Source: Aspergillus flavus
Lineage: Eukaryota; Ascomycota; Eurotiomycetes; Eurotiales; Aspergillaceae
Assembly (NCBI RefSeq): GCF_009017415.1
Contig: NC_092407.1
Span: forward strand, 2,356,001-2,420,000
Direction: 5' to 3'
DNA length: 64,000 bases
Positions 10,311-22,375 of this stretch are shown here, piece after piece. Position 1 is the first letter of the stretch, and each line of letters starts with the position of its first letter. The translations under genes and the position numbers were made by a program. The notes below the pieces were generated by a model. The model searched no databases. It had not been told where the DNA came from and saw only the letters and a list, made by a program, of their open reading frames with translations.

Positions 10311-11071
10311 GATCGACCCCTGTTTTGCATGCCATCCCATTGGGGGGAGAGTCACGAGAACACGAAATTCAATGCCCCGTAATTTGTTGATTGCATGAAG
10401 TAATTGGTTTTCTGAAGTCTAACCCAATTTTTATTTTTATTTTTATTTTTTTTTGTATTTTTTTCTTTTTATTTGCCTCTGTATTTTTGTTTACCCGACT
10501 CTGGTCCTCACCTCATCAAATCACGATGACGATACACATCCCAGTCACCCTCCCTGTACTCAGTATGTATGTAACCTTCCGTTTTGGGTCGTCGGTGATG
10601 TGGTCAATATAAACTTGATAATCAATATCTCATCTTCCTACCTGACAAGATCGTCCACTCTCTCACATTATTCCTTGCGCCTTTAATGCCTCTGATTGGG
10701 GGCTCAACCGGGTACAAGATAAGCACATGTATAGCGCATATTAGTAGTACCTCGTGTCGTATTTAGCATCCCGCGCATGCTTTCGATATGTCACCGCTGA
10801 ATTATTGAAACTCCGACTACGATTACACTTTAATGATCTTGATAGCCATAATCTACACTAACCCACGGACCGCTTGGGTATATCTGCATCATATAAAACC
10901 TACAGACCGCAATCAAGCGAATATCATAGGCCAACAGGAGACCAATGCATGAGCGTGACTAGGTATCTAATCCAACAATCGTGTACCCCTCGCTGATCAA
11001 AGCACTCGAAAATAAGCTTTTCATATTTTTTTTAGTGGGTCTATGCAGCTCTGTGAGTATTTCACAGCTGT

Positions 11072-12735
11072 TCAGAGCTTGGAGAGGTGCAACGAACGTC
11101 GCCCTTTGGCAACTTTTCGTGCATATGGGTGCTGACGGGATTCGGGAACCAGATGGTCAATGTCAGCCGTGTGGACTAGATGTGGACCAGCTTCGTCTAG
11201 TGTGGTAATTCCGATGTTGCGCATAGCTGTTTCTAACTCGTCTTTCATGACTGAGGTATGGTAAGCAACGAATAAAAAACGAAGTGTAAAGGGGAAGAGA
11301 CTCGTCACTTACTATCTATCAGGTGCTCGACACCCTCCTGGCCATAGTTAGTAGCGAATAGCATACTGCGCCCCATGCCCACTGCAGTCGCGCCTAAGCA
11401 GATAGCTTTCAAGATGTCGGTCCCGCGTCTGATTCCACTATCCACGTATATCTCCATCTTGTCAAAAATTTCAGGACAGCGCTTCTGTAGTTCGAGAAGT
11501 GTAATGATCGATGGAGGGCTAGTGTCAAGGTTCCGCCCCCCATGGTTGCTAAGTAGAATACCGTCGAGGCCGGCTTCCATGGCCAACATGGCATCGTCTG
11601 CAGACATCACGCCTTTTAGACAAACAGGAAGATGCGTATGCTGTCGTACCCACACCAAGTCCTCCCAGGTCAATCCAGGGTCGATGAAACCGGCCATCAC
11701 ACGTCCCAGCCCACCTCCCTTGTTGTCGTTCTTTGCTTTCGATGGGGCCATCGGTACGGATAAGCCTTCATCAGCCTTGACACGTTCGTCTGCTTCTCTT
11801 TTACCCGGCCAAGCTGCATCAACCGTCACGAAGATGGCCTTCACGTTAGGATTTGCTGAGCATTGACGGAGAAGCGCGGCTGATTTTTCACGATCTCGGT
11901 TGACATATAATTGGAAAAAGAAGCTCGCCGAAGGTGCGGTGTCTCTAAGTTCTTCCATTGTGTACGAGGAGTTATTGGAGATCTGATAAACTTATTAGAC
12001 GGCAAATAATGAATAGAAAAGTTCTCTGAGCTCACTCCCTGCATAATTCCGTGGTTTCCACAAGCTCTAGCAATAGCACACTCGCCATCGGGATGAATGA
12101 GCTTCGCCATTGCTGCAGGACTCACGAATAATGGCAAGCTACTGTCGATTCCGAGAATTTTAGTCTTCGTATCTACAGATCGCACATTCTTCAGCACCCT
12201 TGGCCGAAACCAGATTCGGTCGAAGCAAGACTTATTGGCGTCCCGGGTAATAAGATCCGTTGCAGCGCTGGAGTAAAACGCCCATGTTTTCTTACTGGCA
12301 GTCTTTGACGCCACGAGCTCAAAATCGTGCGAATTGATCAAGGTATGTAATGGCGGCTTCTCATGGTCAAGGACTACTTTGGGGTTCTCAGTAGGTGGCT
12401 GCTTGACCCATTCATCATCGATCGTGGACTCGTCCAGCACACCCATATGTTTTTCTTGGGACAAGTTCGCTGACAGAACGCTTGGAGCATGGACTTCCGA
12501 ATAGGCCTTGGTGGCATCGCGACCTGCATATTTCAGGATAACTGCATAATTAAAGCGGCTGTGTCAATATCTGTAGCGTTTGAGTATGGATGTATGCCTC
12601 ACTCGAAGATCCTCCAGGATGTTCTTCCAAGAATTCTGTCACATCCCACACCTGATTGTCGACAACGATCCAACAATCTCGCACTGCATTGTGCTCTGAG
12701 ATTTGCCGGACAGACAGAAGTTTCTTGTCTACCAT
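11072..12735 (-). CDS. Flavocytochrome b2-type L-lactate (2-hydroxyacid) dehydrogenase
   Basis: Predicted 495-residue enzyme, exons (minus) 12603-12735, 12036-12541, 11313-11982, 11072-11250. The N-terminal cytochrome b5 domain (about 5-80) has heme ligands in EEHPGG and SEVHAP. The FMN-binding alpha-hydroxyacid dehydrogenase domain follows, with FFQLYVNRDR, VTVDAAWPGKRE, the catalytic SNHGGRNLD and the phosphate-binding VDSGIRRGTDILKAICLGA and VGMGR. It would oxidise L-lactate or a related 2-hydroxyacid and pass electrons through heme to cytochrome c. Unlike yeast Cyb2, which carries a long presequence, this protein starts directly with MVDKKLLSVRQISEHN. Import into the intermembrane space is therefore doubtful, and the natural substrate and compartment may differ. 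Fungi commonly carry several such paralogs. Confidence 0.9.
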
Positions 12736-13822
12736 TTTAGAAAGAATGTGTAGGTTGAACTACTAATGAATGCCGACGATTCGATTCTTCACAATGGCAG
12801 AAAAAAGGTGATTTAATGATGAGATGATAGAAGCCACCTTGGCGCAGTGCTCGCATATAAGTATATAGAGTTGGAGCCTCGATAAAACGGGGAAATGCCG
12901 AAGTAGAGATTAAATTGCATTGTTATCGATGGCGTAGAATCAGCGGTAACAGAGCACCTCCGCAGATCCATCGCAGAAATGCGGAGAACGTAACAATTGA
13001 AAGGCTCCACAACGGCCATCGTCCCGAACGCCCGGGTTAGAAGAACCCGACCTTCTCAGCACGCAATACAGCTTCGTGGATGTATACTGGCGCAGAAAAG
13101 CTCCATTGTAGCCCAAACATGTACAAATGGCATAGGAATTTGCGCTGTCAGTCTCCTATGAAGACAACACATCGCAATGAGTTGGTATTTTCATATTCCC
13201 TGTAATAGTAACTAACAAAGAAAGGTAACGTAATCCAATGAGGAACAATGAATTAACGAGAGAATCGGAGGAGCACCGAGATCAGTCATTGATTCGGACA
13301 CTTCTCCGCGTTGTGACCAAATGACTCAGCACAGTCACTAGCCACTGAGGCGCAGCATATGTGTGGCTGATGACGGGCTGTTGCCAAGAGGTCCAGCACC
13401 GAAATTGTCTCGCGGATATCGATAGGTACGGGGACGCTTTCAATAAAGAAGCTGTGAAGGCAACGGGGAAAAGGTATCGTTGTTTTCAGATGCGTGTGGC
13501 GTTTGGCGTAGAAAACTTTTCCAGGATACTTGGGAATAGTAATACACCTATTTCGAGTTGTGTAAGATCCAAAGGAACCTGCGCCGCTTTTTCCTTGCCT
13601 CGTTTTGGCCAGCAGCATAGTGGAGGTATGTTTCACACTGCCCAATATCTACAAGTGTTCTGCCTCAGTCAGGGCTGGGTAGATTGTCGGTTTCTGTACC
13701 TATAACTCACCTGAGACGCAGTACTTTACAGTAAACATTTTCTGTCACAATCTTCTCGCTGTTCTATTCTCAGCAGAAAAGCATTCTCTACAGGCTCAAC
13801 CAAATATTTACCTGCAGCCAAG
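12736..13822. other. Divergent intergenic region
   Basis: 1.1 kb between the starts of the lactate dehydrogenase and TatD genes. A minus-strand open frame (ATG at 13618, stop at 13286) has a Cys-rich tail but no domain or upstream support, so it is not called. I see no repeat or RNA gene. Confidence 0.5.
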
Positions 13823-15109
13823 ATGGGTGACACCAGTAAACCCTTAAGATATGTCGACGTGAGTTTTCTTGGTCTTTCATATATCATTGTATGGGTAGCT
13901 GATAAGGGGAAACCTTCGTATAACCAGATTGGGATCAATTTTAGTGATCCTGTTTTCAGGGGAGAGTACCACGGAAAACAGGTTCATGAAAGTGACTTGG
14001 ACGACATCATCCAGCGTGCTCGCGAAGTAGGCTGCGAAAAGTTCATGGTTACAGGTTCTGATGTGGAAGAGTCCCGGCGTGCTATCGAAATTGCCCAGAA
14101 TTATCGTATGTAATACTGCTTTCTATATCCTTTTTTTCCTCCTTCTCCCGGCTCCCTTTTTCTTTCTTTCTCTTTTCCTCCCCTCCTCAACTTTTACAGC
14201 CCATCCAATTTCAATGATGCTTGGTTTAAACTGACAAGTCCTTGAATAGCTGGATTTTGCTATGCCACAGTCGGTGTTCATCCCTGTCAGGCGAAGCTCT
14301 TCGATGAATTTTCGGGTGGTCCGTCGAAAATGCTTGACGAACTGAGATCCCTTGCACTAGAGTCAAAGAAATCTGGATACGCAGTTGCGTTCGGTGAAAT
14401 AGGTCTCGATTATGATCGGTTGTTCCTAAGCGCAAAAGAACCTCAATTGAAGTATTTCGAAGCTCAGTTGGATCTCGCGGTAGAGATACAACTACCTCTC
14501 TTCCTCCATTCCCGAGCTGCTAGCGAGGACTTTGAGCGGTTACTGGCACCCAGGCTCGAGAAACTTCCTAAGAAGGGTCTCGTTCACAGTTTTACCGGGA
14601 CTATGGAGGAGATGAAACGCATGGTGGCCCTCGGTTTAGATGTTGGCGTCAACGGTTGCAGTTTAAAGACGGAGGAGAACCTGGAGGTGGTGAAGGCTTT
14701 ACCTCTGGAACGACTTCAAATAGAAACGGATGGCCCGTGGGTAAGCAAATAGCTTGTTTCCTACTATTTGTCTGGACTTCATTGTTAACGCTGCTATTTT
14801 ATAGTGCGAAATCCGCCCGTCTCATGCATCCTCCAAATATCTAGAAGGTGCACCGACGCTACCAAAGGCTGTCAAAAAGGAGAAATGGCAAAAGGGTTGT
14901 ATGGTTAAGGGTCGCAACGAGCCTATTGCTATCGCCCATGTCGCTCACGTCATTGCGATGGTGAAGGGTATCACTGTTGAGGAAGTTTGCGAAGCGTGAG
15001 TATTTCCCCGAATCAGATGGCCTCCCATTTATAGATTGCTAATACCGCGCGTTCTAGTGCCTGGAACAACTCAGTTAGGATGTTTGGGCTTGGCGAAGGA
15101 ACATCGTAG
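13823..15109 (+). CDS. TatD-family metal-dependent nuclease (TATDN1-like)
   Basis: Predicted 315-residue TIM-barrel metallo-hydrolase, exons 13823-13858, 13928-14105, 14250-14740, 14805-14995, 15058-15109. The tiny first exon supplies MGDTSKPLRYVD, which joins to IGINFSDPVFRG, the eukaryotic TATDN1 form of the N-terminal motif. Metal-binding and catalytic motifs follow: GVHPCQAK, GEIGLDYDR, FLHSR, LVHSFTG and IETDGPW. Family members are 3'-5' exonucleases/endonucleases that cut DNA and have roles in repair and apoptotic DNA degradation; yeast Tat-D acts in DNA fragmentation. No targeting signal is evident, so it is probably cytosolic or nuclear. The splice joins recover all conserved motifs, which makes the model secure. 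Confidence 0.93.
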
Positions 15110-16076
15110 CTCGGTCCTTATCTTTTCCAATGACAGTGCTCTATTCAAACTTGACTTTGAACTTTTTTTGATAGCCTGATAGACCCGGACTTCGGGTCTA
15201 ACAATGCTTGCTTTGCTGTGATGATCATGATAGATAGATGAGTCTGGAATTTGTCGTTACTTTACGGATCCCCGGATCTCCCCGAAAAGGCCCAAGGTCC
15301 CAACCATGGTTCGAGAGGGCTTTCAGGGCTGCAACTGGACCTGGAGCCGCCTATTGAGCACGAAACAAGCGAAAAGAAAAACTTAGACTAATGACCACTC
15401 TACTTCGCGGCGTTGCTTCGGAATTAAGAGTACAGCAAGAGACCCTGCGGTCGCTCTTTGTTCTTAAAGCTTCCGGTCACGGAAGTGTATGGTCATACCG
15501 CTTTGTCCATCAATAAATCAGTCGCCCATTATTATTATTTTTGCAGAACTGGGGACCATTTGTTCCTTTTTTTTTAAAAGCCGGTCGCTTCCTGGTAGTG
15601 GACTTTTGACGGCGAAGGTCTACAAGTGCAACTTTTCTGCTCCTTTTTTGCATCAGCTCACCGCCCCGAAGCTGCAAAAGTGCAACAGTCTTGTTTCTTT
15701 CTCCACTCCCCCAGACTGTTGGATTGTTGTCTCAAAAATTCCCTTATTCCTTGCTCGTCCTAGCCTAACAGCTCTATCGACTATAAACTCGTGAAAATGT
15801 TTGTCTCTCAAAGATTTTCGTCTGTCTGAAACTCTCGAGACAGACTTCTTCAAGTCTCTCTCAAGTTTTATAGACCACCCCATCATTTTTAGCTGGACGA
15901 CTTCTCAGCACTTTCTAGGCTGGGAATAGGCCTTTCCTCCGGTTGAAATTGGTTGGAACACTAAAGGGTCTTGTTTACTGTCCTTGCGTGCTGGTTCCTG
16001 CGCCCGGGGACATCAACCCCTTCTATATTCGAAGGCCCCCGTGGCATACAGCGACCTGCCGTGTTACTCTATAAAC
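15110..16076. other. Intergenic region between TatD and Siw14-like genes
   Basis: 967 bp holding the TatD 3' UTR and the promoter/leader of the next gene. It includes pyrimidine-rich stretches near 15565-15575 and 15690-15710, usual in fungal promoters. No additional gene is supported. Confidence 0.5.
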
Positions 16077-16938
16077 ATGGCTAACATGGCCATGGTTATT
16101 CCCTTGGCGCAGAAATCCTCCAGCAGTTCTCTTGTCGGTCAAAATGGTGAGCATCTTCCTACTAAGACAACAATGGTTCACTCTAGCGATACCCACTTTC
16201 TGCATTGCTTTCAAGCTGACGTACGTCAGGTTTTGTGACAGAAAGAGCACACCTTAAAGGTTCATTGGCAGAATCTGAGCCAATGTACTCTGAGCTACCC
16301 CCGAACTTTGGGGAGGTGGTGGAAGGAATCTATCGCAGCGCGTTTCCCAGCCCTTGGAATCTTCCCGCGCTCGAGAACCTGGGTCTAAAGACTATAATGT
16401 CAGTGGCTTTTCCATACGTCGCGCGGACTATGTGTTAACATGCAACATAGCACCCTCGTCGAAGAACCGTACAGCGTGAGTCATATGAGTTTTCTTCGTG
16501 AGAATGGGATCGCGCACTTTCGCATTATCGTTCAAGCAAACAAGGATCCGGAAGAGAAGACCCCTGATCATGTAATCAATGGTATCCTCGAAATTCTTCT
16601 TAACAAGGCCAATCATCCGATCCTTATTCATTGCAACAAGGGAAAGGTATGTGTAGGATTCTTTGCGTTATGTATCTGCTCTAATTGATTATCTATAGCA
16701 TCGTACTGGCTGCGTAGTGGCCTGCTTCCGAAAGGTCCAAGGTTGGAACTTGCGCGATGTTCTTGACGAATATTTAAGTTATTCCTGGCCAAAATCTAGA
16801 GCTCTAGATGAAAGGTTTATCGAAGCGTTCGATGCAACCAAACTCGACCAGGTGGCTAAGGAGTCTGGTGCCAAACTGTGGAAACCCACCGGTAGCCACA
16901 GGAATCCGGAGCCCTATATGTTGCGTTCCACATTTTGA
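16077..16938 (+). CDS. siw14: Siw14-like atypical dual-specificity phosphatase
   Basis: Predicted 220-residue phosphatase, exons 16077-16146, 16242-16398, 16451-16646, 16699-16938. The P-loop HCNKGKHRTG is a CX5R signature with Cys137 and Arg143; the KHR variant is typical of the Siw14/Oca1 (plant PFA-DSP) group. The family start PPNFGEVVEGIYRSAFP lies at about residues 42-58, followed by LKTIITLVEEPY. Yeast Siw14 removes the beta-phosphate from inositol pyrophosphates such as 5-InsP7 and affects stress and nutrient signalling. The protein is expected in the cytosol. The first 40 residues are Ser-rich and poorly conserved. Distinguishing Siw14 from its Oca1/Oca2 paralogs needs a tree. Confidence 0.88.
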
Positions 16939-17556
16939 CAGGCATCTTAGTTACCCGAACCTGTTAATCATCACGACTTATGACAACTTGCTGCCCGAGA
17001 AAGAGATTTACGGGATTTTCACAAAGATCAATGCATTTACACGGAATAAAGAGCGCAAGTTTTGAGGGTTATTGTGCCTTAATAGAGCAATTGCTTTATA
17101 TTTGCTATATCTGATGTCCCACCCACTTGATACTTATCGGCCAGCCCCTGGCGTTCAATCTTTAAGGGATACTGGTCTTGTTTTCGCACACATATGGCCC
17201 TTTCTATTGATTTTTAATGCCACGTGTGTTTCACCATGACCGTTCCATGCCTGAGCCGGGCAATGCCATATGTACGACTCCACTCGCATGACGTGGATAT
17301 GTCCACGGTATACAGATGTTGCTAACAACATGTGGATCATAAGCTAACGGTCCTCGGGTTGCTGGTTGCTTTCTTGCTCTTTCCCTTCTAGTATATAAAT
17401 CACGCATTATTGTAAATAATGATTACCTTGCCTCGCGTCTCTTAAACTTCCAATTTTGGCTATCTTCTACAGTCTGTAATAGCTCGGGTAGACTCTCCGT
17501 GCAATATATTAAGATAAACCTTATACTACTAGACCAAAGCTAGGATGTCTTCACAA
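16939..17556. other. Convergent 3' intergenic region
   Basis: 618 bp between the phosphatase stop and the stop of the unrecognised minus-strand gene. AT-rich. I see no gene, RNA or repeat beyond likely 3' UTRs. Confidence 0.5.
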
Positions 17557-19276
17557 TTAATCGCAGAACATATCATCACTCTCTCTACCATAAGATCCTT
17601 CTACTTCAAAGACAGACGATATACATGATATAGGCATTGAAGTCGATAAGTAATCATCGGATTGATCCCACACAAGCATTTCCTCGCTCAGCAGATCTAC
17701 GTATAATGAGTCGCCTGTTGATACACATTGTCTGCCGTGATCGGTTTCCCAGGAGGTATTTGGTGTTGTATGACTATACTCCAAGCAATCAAAATTGTCA
17801 CTTTGGCTTTCCATTATATCAGAGTAAACCGATGTATTTTCCCCCTGAGACAATAAAATGCTTGTTTCATCTGGTCTGTATGATTCAATATCTCCGTTGG
17901 TGCCTAGATAGCAGTCTGATGTTTCTGTTTCATTGATGTCCCAGTCGTCGTGAAATTGGACATTCTCTTCGATGTTTTCCTTGGTTACGGTGTTTATCTG
18001 ACGCAGCGTTTCGCTGCATGGCCTAGACATAGGCCATAATGAGCTTAGCCTTCGTGAAGCTTCTGGTTTATAGAGTTTCTTTTGGGCAATGCACCAGAGG
18101 GATGTCATTATTATAGTTTTCGGGTCCATTACATCAGGAATAGTAGATAAGTCCTCAAGCTGACAGCGTTGTGATGCTTCAAGGGCAGCAGCTTTATCTT
18201 GTAGCGATTTGTTTCGTGTAGACTTTAGGATAGAACACATAGATTTGGCAATCAGGGGTATCAATTGCGATCGTTCATTCATGGCCTATCAATGAACCGA
18301 GTCAGATCTATATGGCCGGGTACTTGGAGATAATCGGTTACTCACTTCGCGATATCTAAGACTGAATACTGAAGGAGCGATTCGAGAAAGAGACTGTAGC
18401 TTGCTCTTCTCCAGTATGGGATATTTGTAAATGCTGGGTGGGTTGTCGCGCACAAGTGTGCTGAATCCGAGGTTGAACAAGGATATGAACTCTGAGACTT
18501 GGCAGGTATCGTTGGCCAGTAGAATACTTCCAGGGGTAGAACCTTTGGAATGTCCAACAACTTCGTCGGCGCGATAAGGTCTTTCCATGCGCGGCGTGAC
18601 TCCGCTATTCTCAGGCGCTGTGAATGAAGTTATACATCGCAGGGGTTGATTGCCACGACTATATATCATCGAGATACTAATTGTAGATATATGAAAAGCT
18701 GGAGCATATAAAGGAGGAACTGCATTGGCGAGCGACTCGACCAGGGCTGGTCGCTTTGATATTTCGGCTGTTACGGGCCCTCCAGGCCTTCTGCGCAATC
18801 CGAACGATAAACGAAAAGTCGTAGTGGTTTTTTCGGTCCAATGGTCACAGCTTCTAAAGAGGACCCCAAGACCTAGTTCCAACCAACACTATGTAAGTTG
18901 TTAGATGAATATTCGCTCATCGCATCAAATTTCATTCTGGACATACCTGAGAATTGCATAGTGCGTCCCCCATTTGAGAGGTAAGGATTGTCAATGGAAG
19001 GCCCAAATCCGATTCGGCGCTGACATGAATATTCAGTCTGAGCTCAGGCAGCTGGTCCACCCATATTGCACCAGAATTGAGTGCGTTCTTGAGATTCTCA
19101 ACGGATCGCAGTCCTGTAGCACCTACAGGGATGAGTATTTCGACTGAGGCACGCAGGGTAAGATATAAGTCAAGTTTGGGAGAATTGAAGGTATTCGACT
19201 CCAAGTCGACCGTGTATGCCATTTTAGGCGCCCCTTCTAGTGTGGTCTGTAACCCCCATTGTCGGAACGTAGCCAT
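17557..19276 (-). CDS. Unrecognised 533-residue protein
   Basis: Three exons (minus): 18947-19276, 18346-18888, 17557-18285. All junctions are GT-AG and join in phase 0, with a combined frame of 534 codons. I do not recognise the family. The first third (to about residue 150) looks like an ordered, beta-rich fold. The middle has a Pro/Arg-rich linker near GLRRRPGGPV. The last 150 residues are acidic and Ser/Thr-rich, with many Asp/Glu and a C-terminal SDDMFCD. There are no membrane segments, signal peptide or zinc motif. Weak conservation and lack of domains would fit a fast-evolving nuclear or meiotic protein, but that is only a guess. It is divergently paired with the Avt transporter gene. 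Confidence 0.65.
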
Positions 19277-19785
19277 GCATTACTGAAATGGTAGCGTGTA
19301 GGTTACTACCTTAAGACTAGATTCCTGAGGTGGAAACACCTGACATGGTAGTAATGCAAATTGTATAAATAAAGCCTGCGTAGTCTGTTGGCGGGATCTA
19401 CTAGCTTGAACTATACTTTAACGGCACTTACTAAATTCCACAACAGTATTTTATTACATTCCGAAAGGAAAGCACTAGGATACAATAATACGAGAAAAGA
19501 AGAAGGAGAGAAAGACTAACCTCGTAGCTACTTCCATCAAATTCAAGCAGAATGTAACAATTTAATTCGCATATGCAGGAAATACCAAGTAATCTTAACT
19601 TATTCTATTGTCTATTGACGGTCTATTGACCCTTGGAGAATCACGTTGATTGGGTAGCGGCTATAAATAAGTGGCACTAAGTAACGTTGCTTATCGATAA
19701 GGATCTCACGTGAAGCTCGCATGATTACCTGTCCCAAAGCATCATCCATGTGAATATATGATGACAAGAAGTCTCGCAAGCAGCA
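19277..19785. other. Divergent promoter region
   Basis: 509 bp between the starts of the unrecognised minus-strand gene and the plus-strand amino acid transporter. AT-rich. No motif could be assigned with confidence. Confidence 0.45.
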
Positions 19786-21767
19786 ATGCCCAGGGATGAA
19801 GCTCAAGACCTGCTCCTGGCTGACCAGAATGGAATTGACAGGCTGGAGTCTCAGTCCTTACTTCCAGAGTCCCCCAGTGAGGAGCGCGATGCGTTAACCC
19901 CTTTTGATACAACTCCCCATTCCCCGATCTCTCCTCCCACCTTATCCGATGAAACACAGCACCAGCGACAGTCCTCGTTCGCTCAACCGGTGGCCGAAGG
20001 CCAACGGCGGGCTCCCCGCACCTTAAATCGCGTTAGATTTGACCTGGACGACGACACAGACGACGAGCATCGATCGAATGGCTATCCTCGACACTCGGGA
20101 GACTCGTGGCTAGAGGGGGAAGACTACGCCCGCGGGGACAATACTCGGTCAGGAAGGAGTGCCACAGGGCAGACGGTCCCCCTTCTGACAGATATAGAAG
20201 CGCCGAGTGTCACTCTTGCAACATCCGACGACTTTTTCCCCGAAGAGCACCTTGAGAATGCAAGGCCGAGGAGTGGAATGCGAATGGCCTTCATGAATAT
20301 GGCGAACAGTATCATAGGAGCTGGTATCATCGGGCAGCCTTATGCACTGCGGCAGGCAGGAATGCTGATGGGCTTAACACTTTTGGTTGCGCTTACAGTC
20401 GCAGTAGACTGGACCATTCGATTGATAGTGATCAACTCCAAATTGAGCGGCGCGGATTCATACCAGGCAACTATGCAGCACTGTTTCGGGAAAAGTGGCC
20501 TCATTGCTATATCCATTGCTCAGTGGGCATTTGCTTTCGGCGGCATGATTGCATTCTGTATCATTGTTGGCGACACCATTCCGCACGTGCTCGGCTCATT
20601 GTTCCCTTCACTTCGAGATATGTCGTTTCTGTGGCTTCTTACCGACAGACGAGCAGTAATAGTCCTTCTTGTCCTGGGTATTTCTTACCCATTGTCACTA
20701 TATCGGGATATTGCCAAGGTATGTTCTTCTCGGAGTTGCAATAGCTAAATCTGACAATCATACAGCTGGCCAAAGCGTCTACTTTAGCGTTACTGAGTAT
20801 GGTGGTCATTCTGGTCGCTGTGCTAACACAGGGGTTCCGTGTCCCCTCGGAATCCCGAGGAGAAGTGAAAAGCCTGATGATTGTTAATTCCGGCTTCTTC
20901 CAGGCTGTTGGAGTGATATCTTTCGGTAGGTCTCAAACAGCGTATGATACCTGAAGCATCAATCTCTTTACTAATTTTTCATAGCATTTGTCTGCCGTAT
21001 GTAGTTATAAGTCTATCGAATCCCGCTTAAAGACTGACTGTACCAAAGACCACAACAGCCTCCTCATATATGGTTCTCTGAAGAAGCCGACTTTGGATCG
21101 CTTTGCGAGGGTGACCCACTACTCCACCGGAGTGTCACTCGCGATGTGCCTGACTATGGGCATCTCGGGGTTTCTTTTCTTTGGTTCCCAAACTCAAGGA
21201 AACGTGCTCAATAACTTCCCATCTGATAATATTATCGTCAATGTAGCACGGTTGTAAGTATAGCACTACATAAGCCTAGCAAATTTCCAGGTGAGCTGAC
21301 GTTAGAAGTTGCCTTGGCTTGAACATGCTCACGACTTTGCCATTGGAGGCTTTTGTATGCCGTGAAGTCATGACAACCTATTACTTTTCGGATGAGCCCT
21401 TCAACATGAATCGGCATATTATTTTCACGTCGGCGCTGGTTGTGTCAGCCATGACCATGGCTTTGATTACCTGCGACCTTGGAGCGGTATTCGAACTCAT
21501 CGGGGCAACAAGTGCCGCCGCTCTTGCATACATCTTTCCTCCTCTGTGCTATATCAAGCTAAGCAATGCCTCTCGAAAGGCCAAGATCCCCGCATATTTG
21601 TGCATTGTCTTTGGGATAACCGTCATGGGTGTTAGCCTACTGCAAGCAATTGCGAAAATGATCAGAAGTAAGTTGAAGACTCTAAACTAGGACCTTTTGA
21701 AACGAAATACTGATCCTGGATCCTTACCATCATAGACGAGGGCGGTGTAGGTACTTGCAGTGCTTAG
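19786..21767 (+). CDS. Vacuolar amino acid transporter, Avt/SLC38-like
   Basis: Predicted 566-residue AAAP-family transporter. Exons: 19786-20718, 20766-20925, 20985-20996, 21049-21253, 21309-21667, 21736-21767. A disordered acidic N-terminus of about 165 residues precedes the first helix, whose motif MANSIIGAGIIGQPYALRQAG is diagnostic of the family. Roughly 11 hydrophobic segments follow. The conserved helix AFVCHHNSLLIYGSL is only recovered when a 12-nt exon (20985-20996) is spliced in. The final exon gives RNEGGVGTCSA. Similarity in order and motifs is to yeast Avt2/Avt5/Avt6-type proteins, which move amino acids across the vacuolar membrane, usually outward. Substrate and direction are inferred from family only. 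The gene is in tandem with the RG-rich gene downstream. Confidence 0.9.
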
Positions 21768-22375
21768 CCAGGCTACCACTAAGCCTGACCTCCCACACTT
21801 ATTCTAGGTCTTCGCTCAAAAAGATAATAGACTTTTCTGTTCATACCCTTCTTTGGGCTGGTGTAAATAGATGTTTCCAGCATTCAGCATATACGGTGTA
21901 CTTTTACGTTCAAGGCTTGTACTAGGGAAAGCAAGCAATGTGTATTGTAACAAGGAATATATTGTCCAAAACAAACGGTATGCATGTTTTTTGCTTCACG
22001 GGACTTCACTCTTTCCCGTTTCACTCTGCGTTTGCATTGAACTTTTTGTCAGTAGCTCAAAACAATTCAACTCTTTCCTTTCTCCCCAACATCCTTTCGC
22101 TTTTCCTCTTCACCCTCCCACTCTCGCTTTCTATTTTTTGTATTCCTCTACATGTTCATAACGTTCTTTGCTATATGCCTCTTTCCTTTGCAACTCAGAT
22201 AACACTGTCTCTCATCACATACATTCACTTCATTTCTCTGCTTCTTGCTCTTGCTCCTAAATCATTCACTGGGGATTCTATTACCCCTCATTTTCTTCAA
22301 TTCTGTATCTGTATCTGCCTCTGTTTACATATTGTATCACTTTCTTGCTTGCATTGTCAATACCTGTTCGTAAAC
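21768..22375. other. Intergenic region with pyrimidine-rich leader
   Basis: 608 bp upstream of the RG-rich protein gene. The part from about 22060 to 22370 is strongly T/C-rich on the plus strand, as in promoters and 5' leaders of well-expressed filamentous fungal genes. Two open frames crossing it are low-complexity Phe/Leu/Ser artefacts. Confidence 0.5.

Larger units (their letters stand above)
8303..11071. other. Long gene-poor spacer
   Basis: 2.8 kb between the Aim34-like start and the 3' end of the lactate dehydrogenase gene. It includes the Aim34 promoter, a run of 16 A (8937-8952), a stem-loop at 8678-8699, a T-rich tract of TTTTTA-like units (about 10430-10476) and a degenerate tandem repeat (10138-10310). 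Open frames here are short, compositionally biased and lack domains or credible splice structure. No gene is supported. Confidence 0.55.

Noticed and set aside
13286..13645. Minus-strand frame with a Cys-rich tail (CCASVASDCAESFG)
   Set aside because: The Cys spacing does not match twin Cx9C proteins, the listed start is not ATG (the first ATG is at 13618), and no flanking exon improves it. It lies in a normal divergent promoter.
22000..22375. Ser/Leu/Phe-rich frame continuing into the RG-rich gene start
   Set aside because: The pyrimidine-rich leader gives a false hydrophobic N-terminus. The ATG at 22376 followed by a GTAAGT donor gives a cleaner, charged start.
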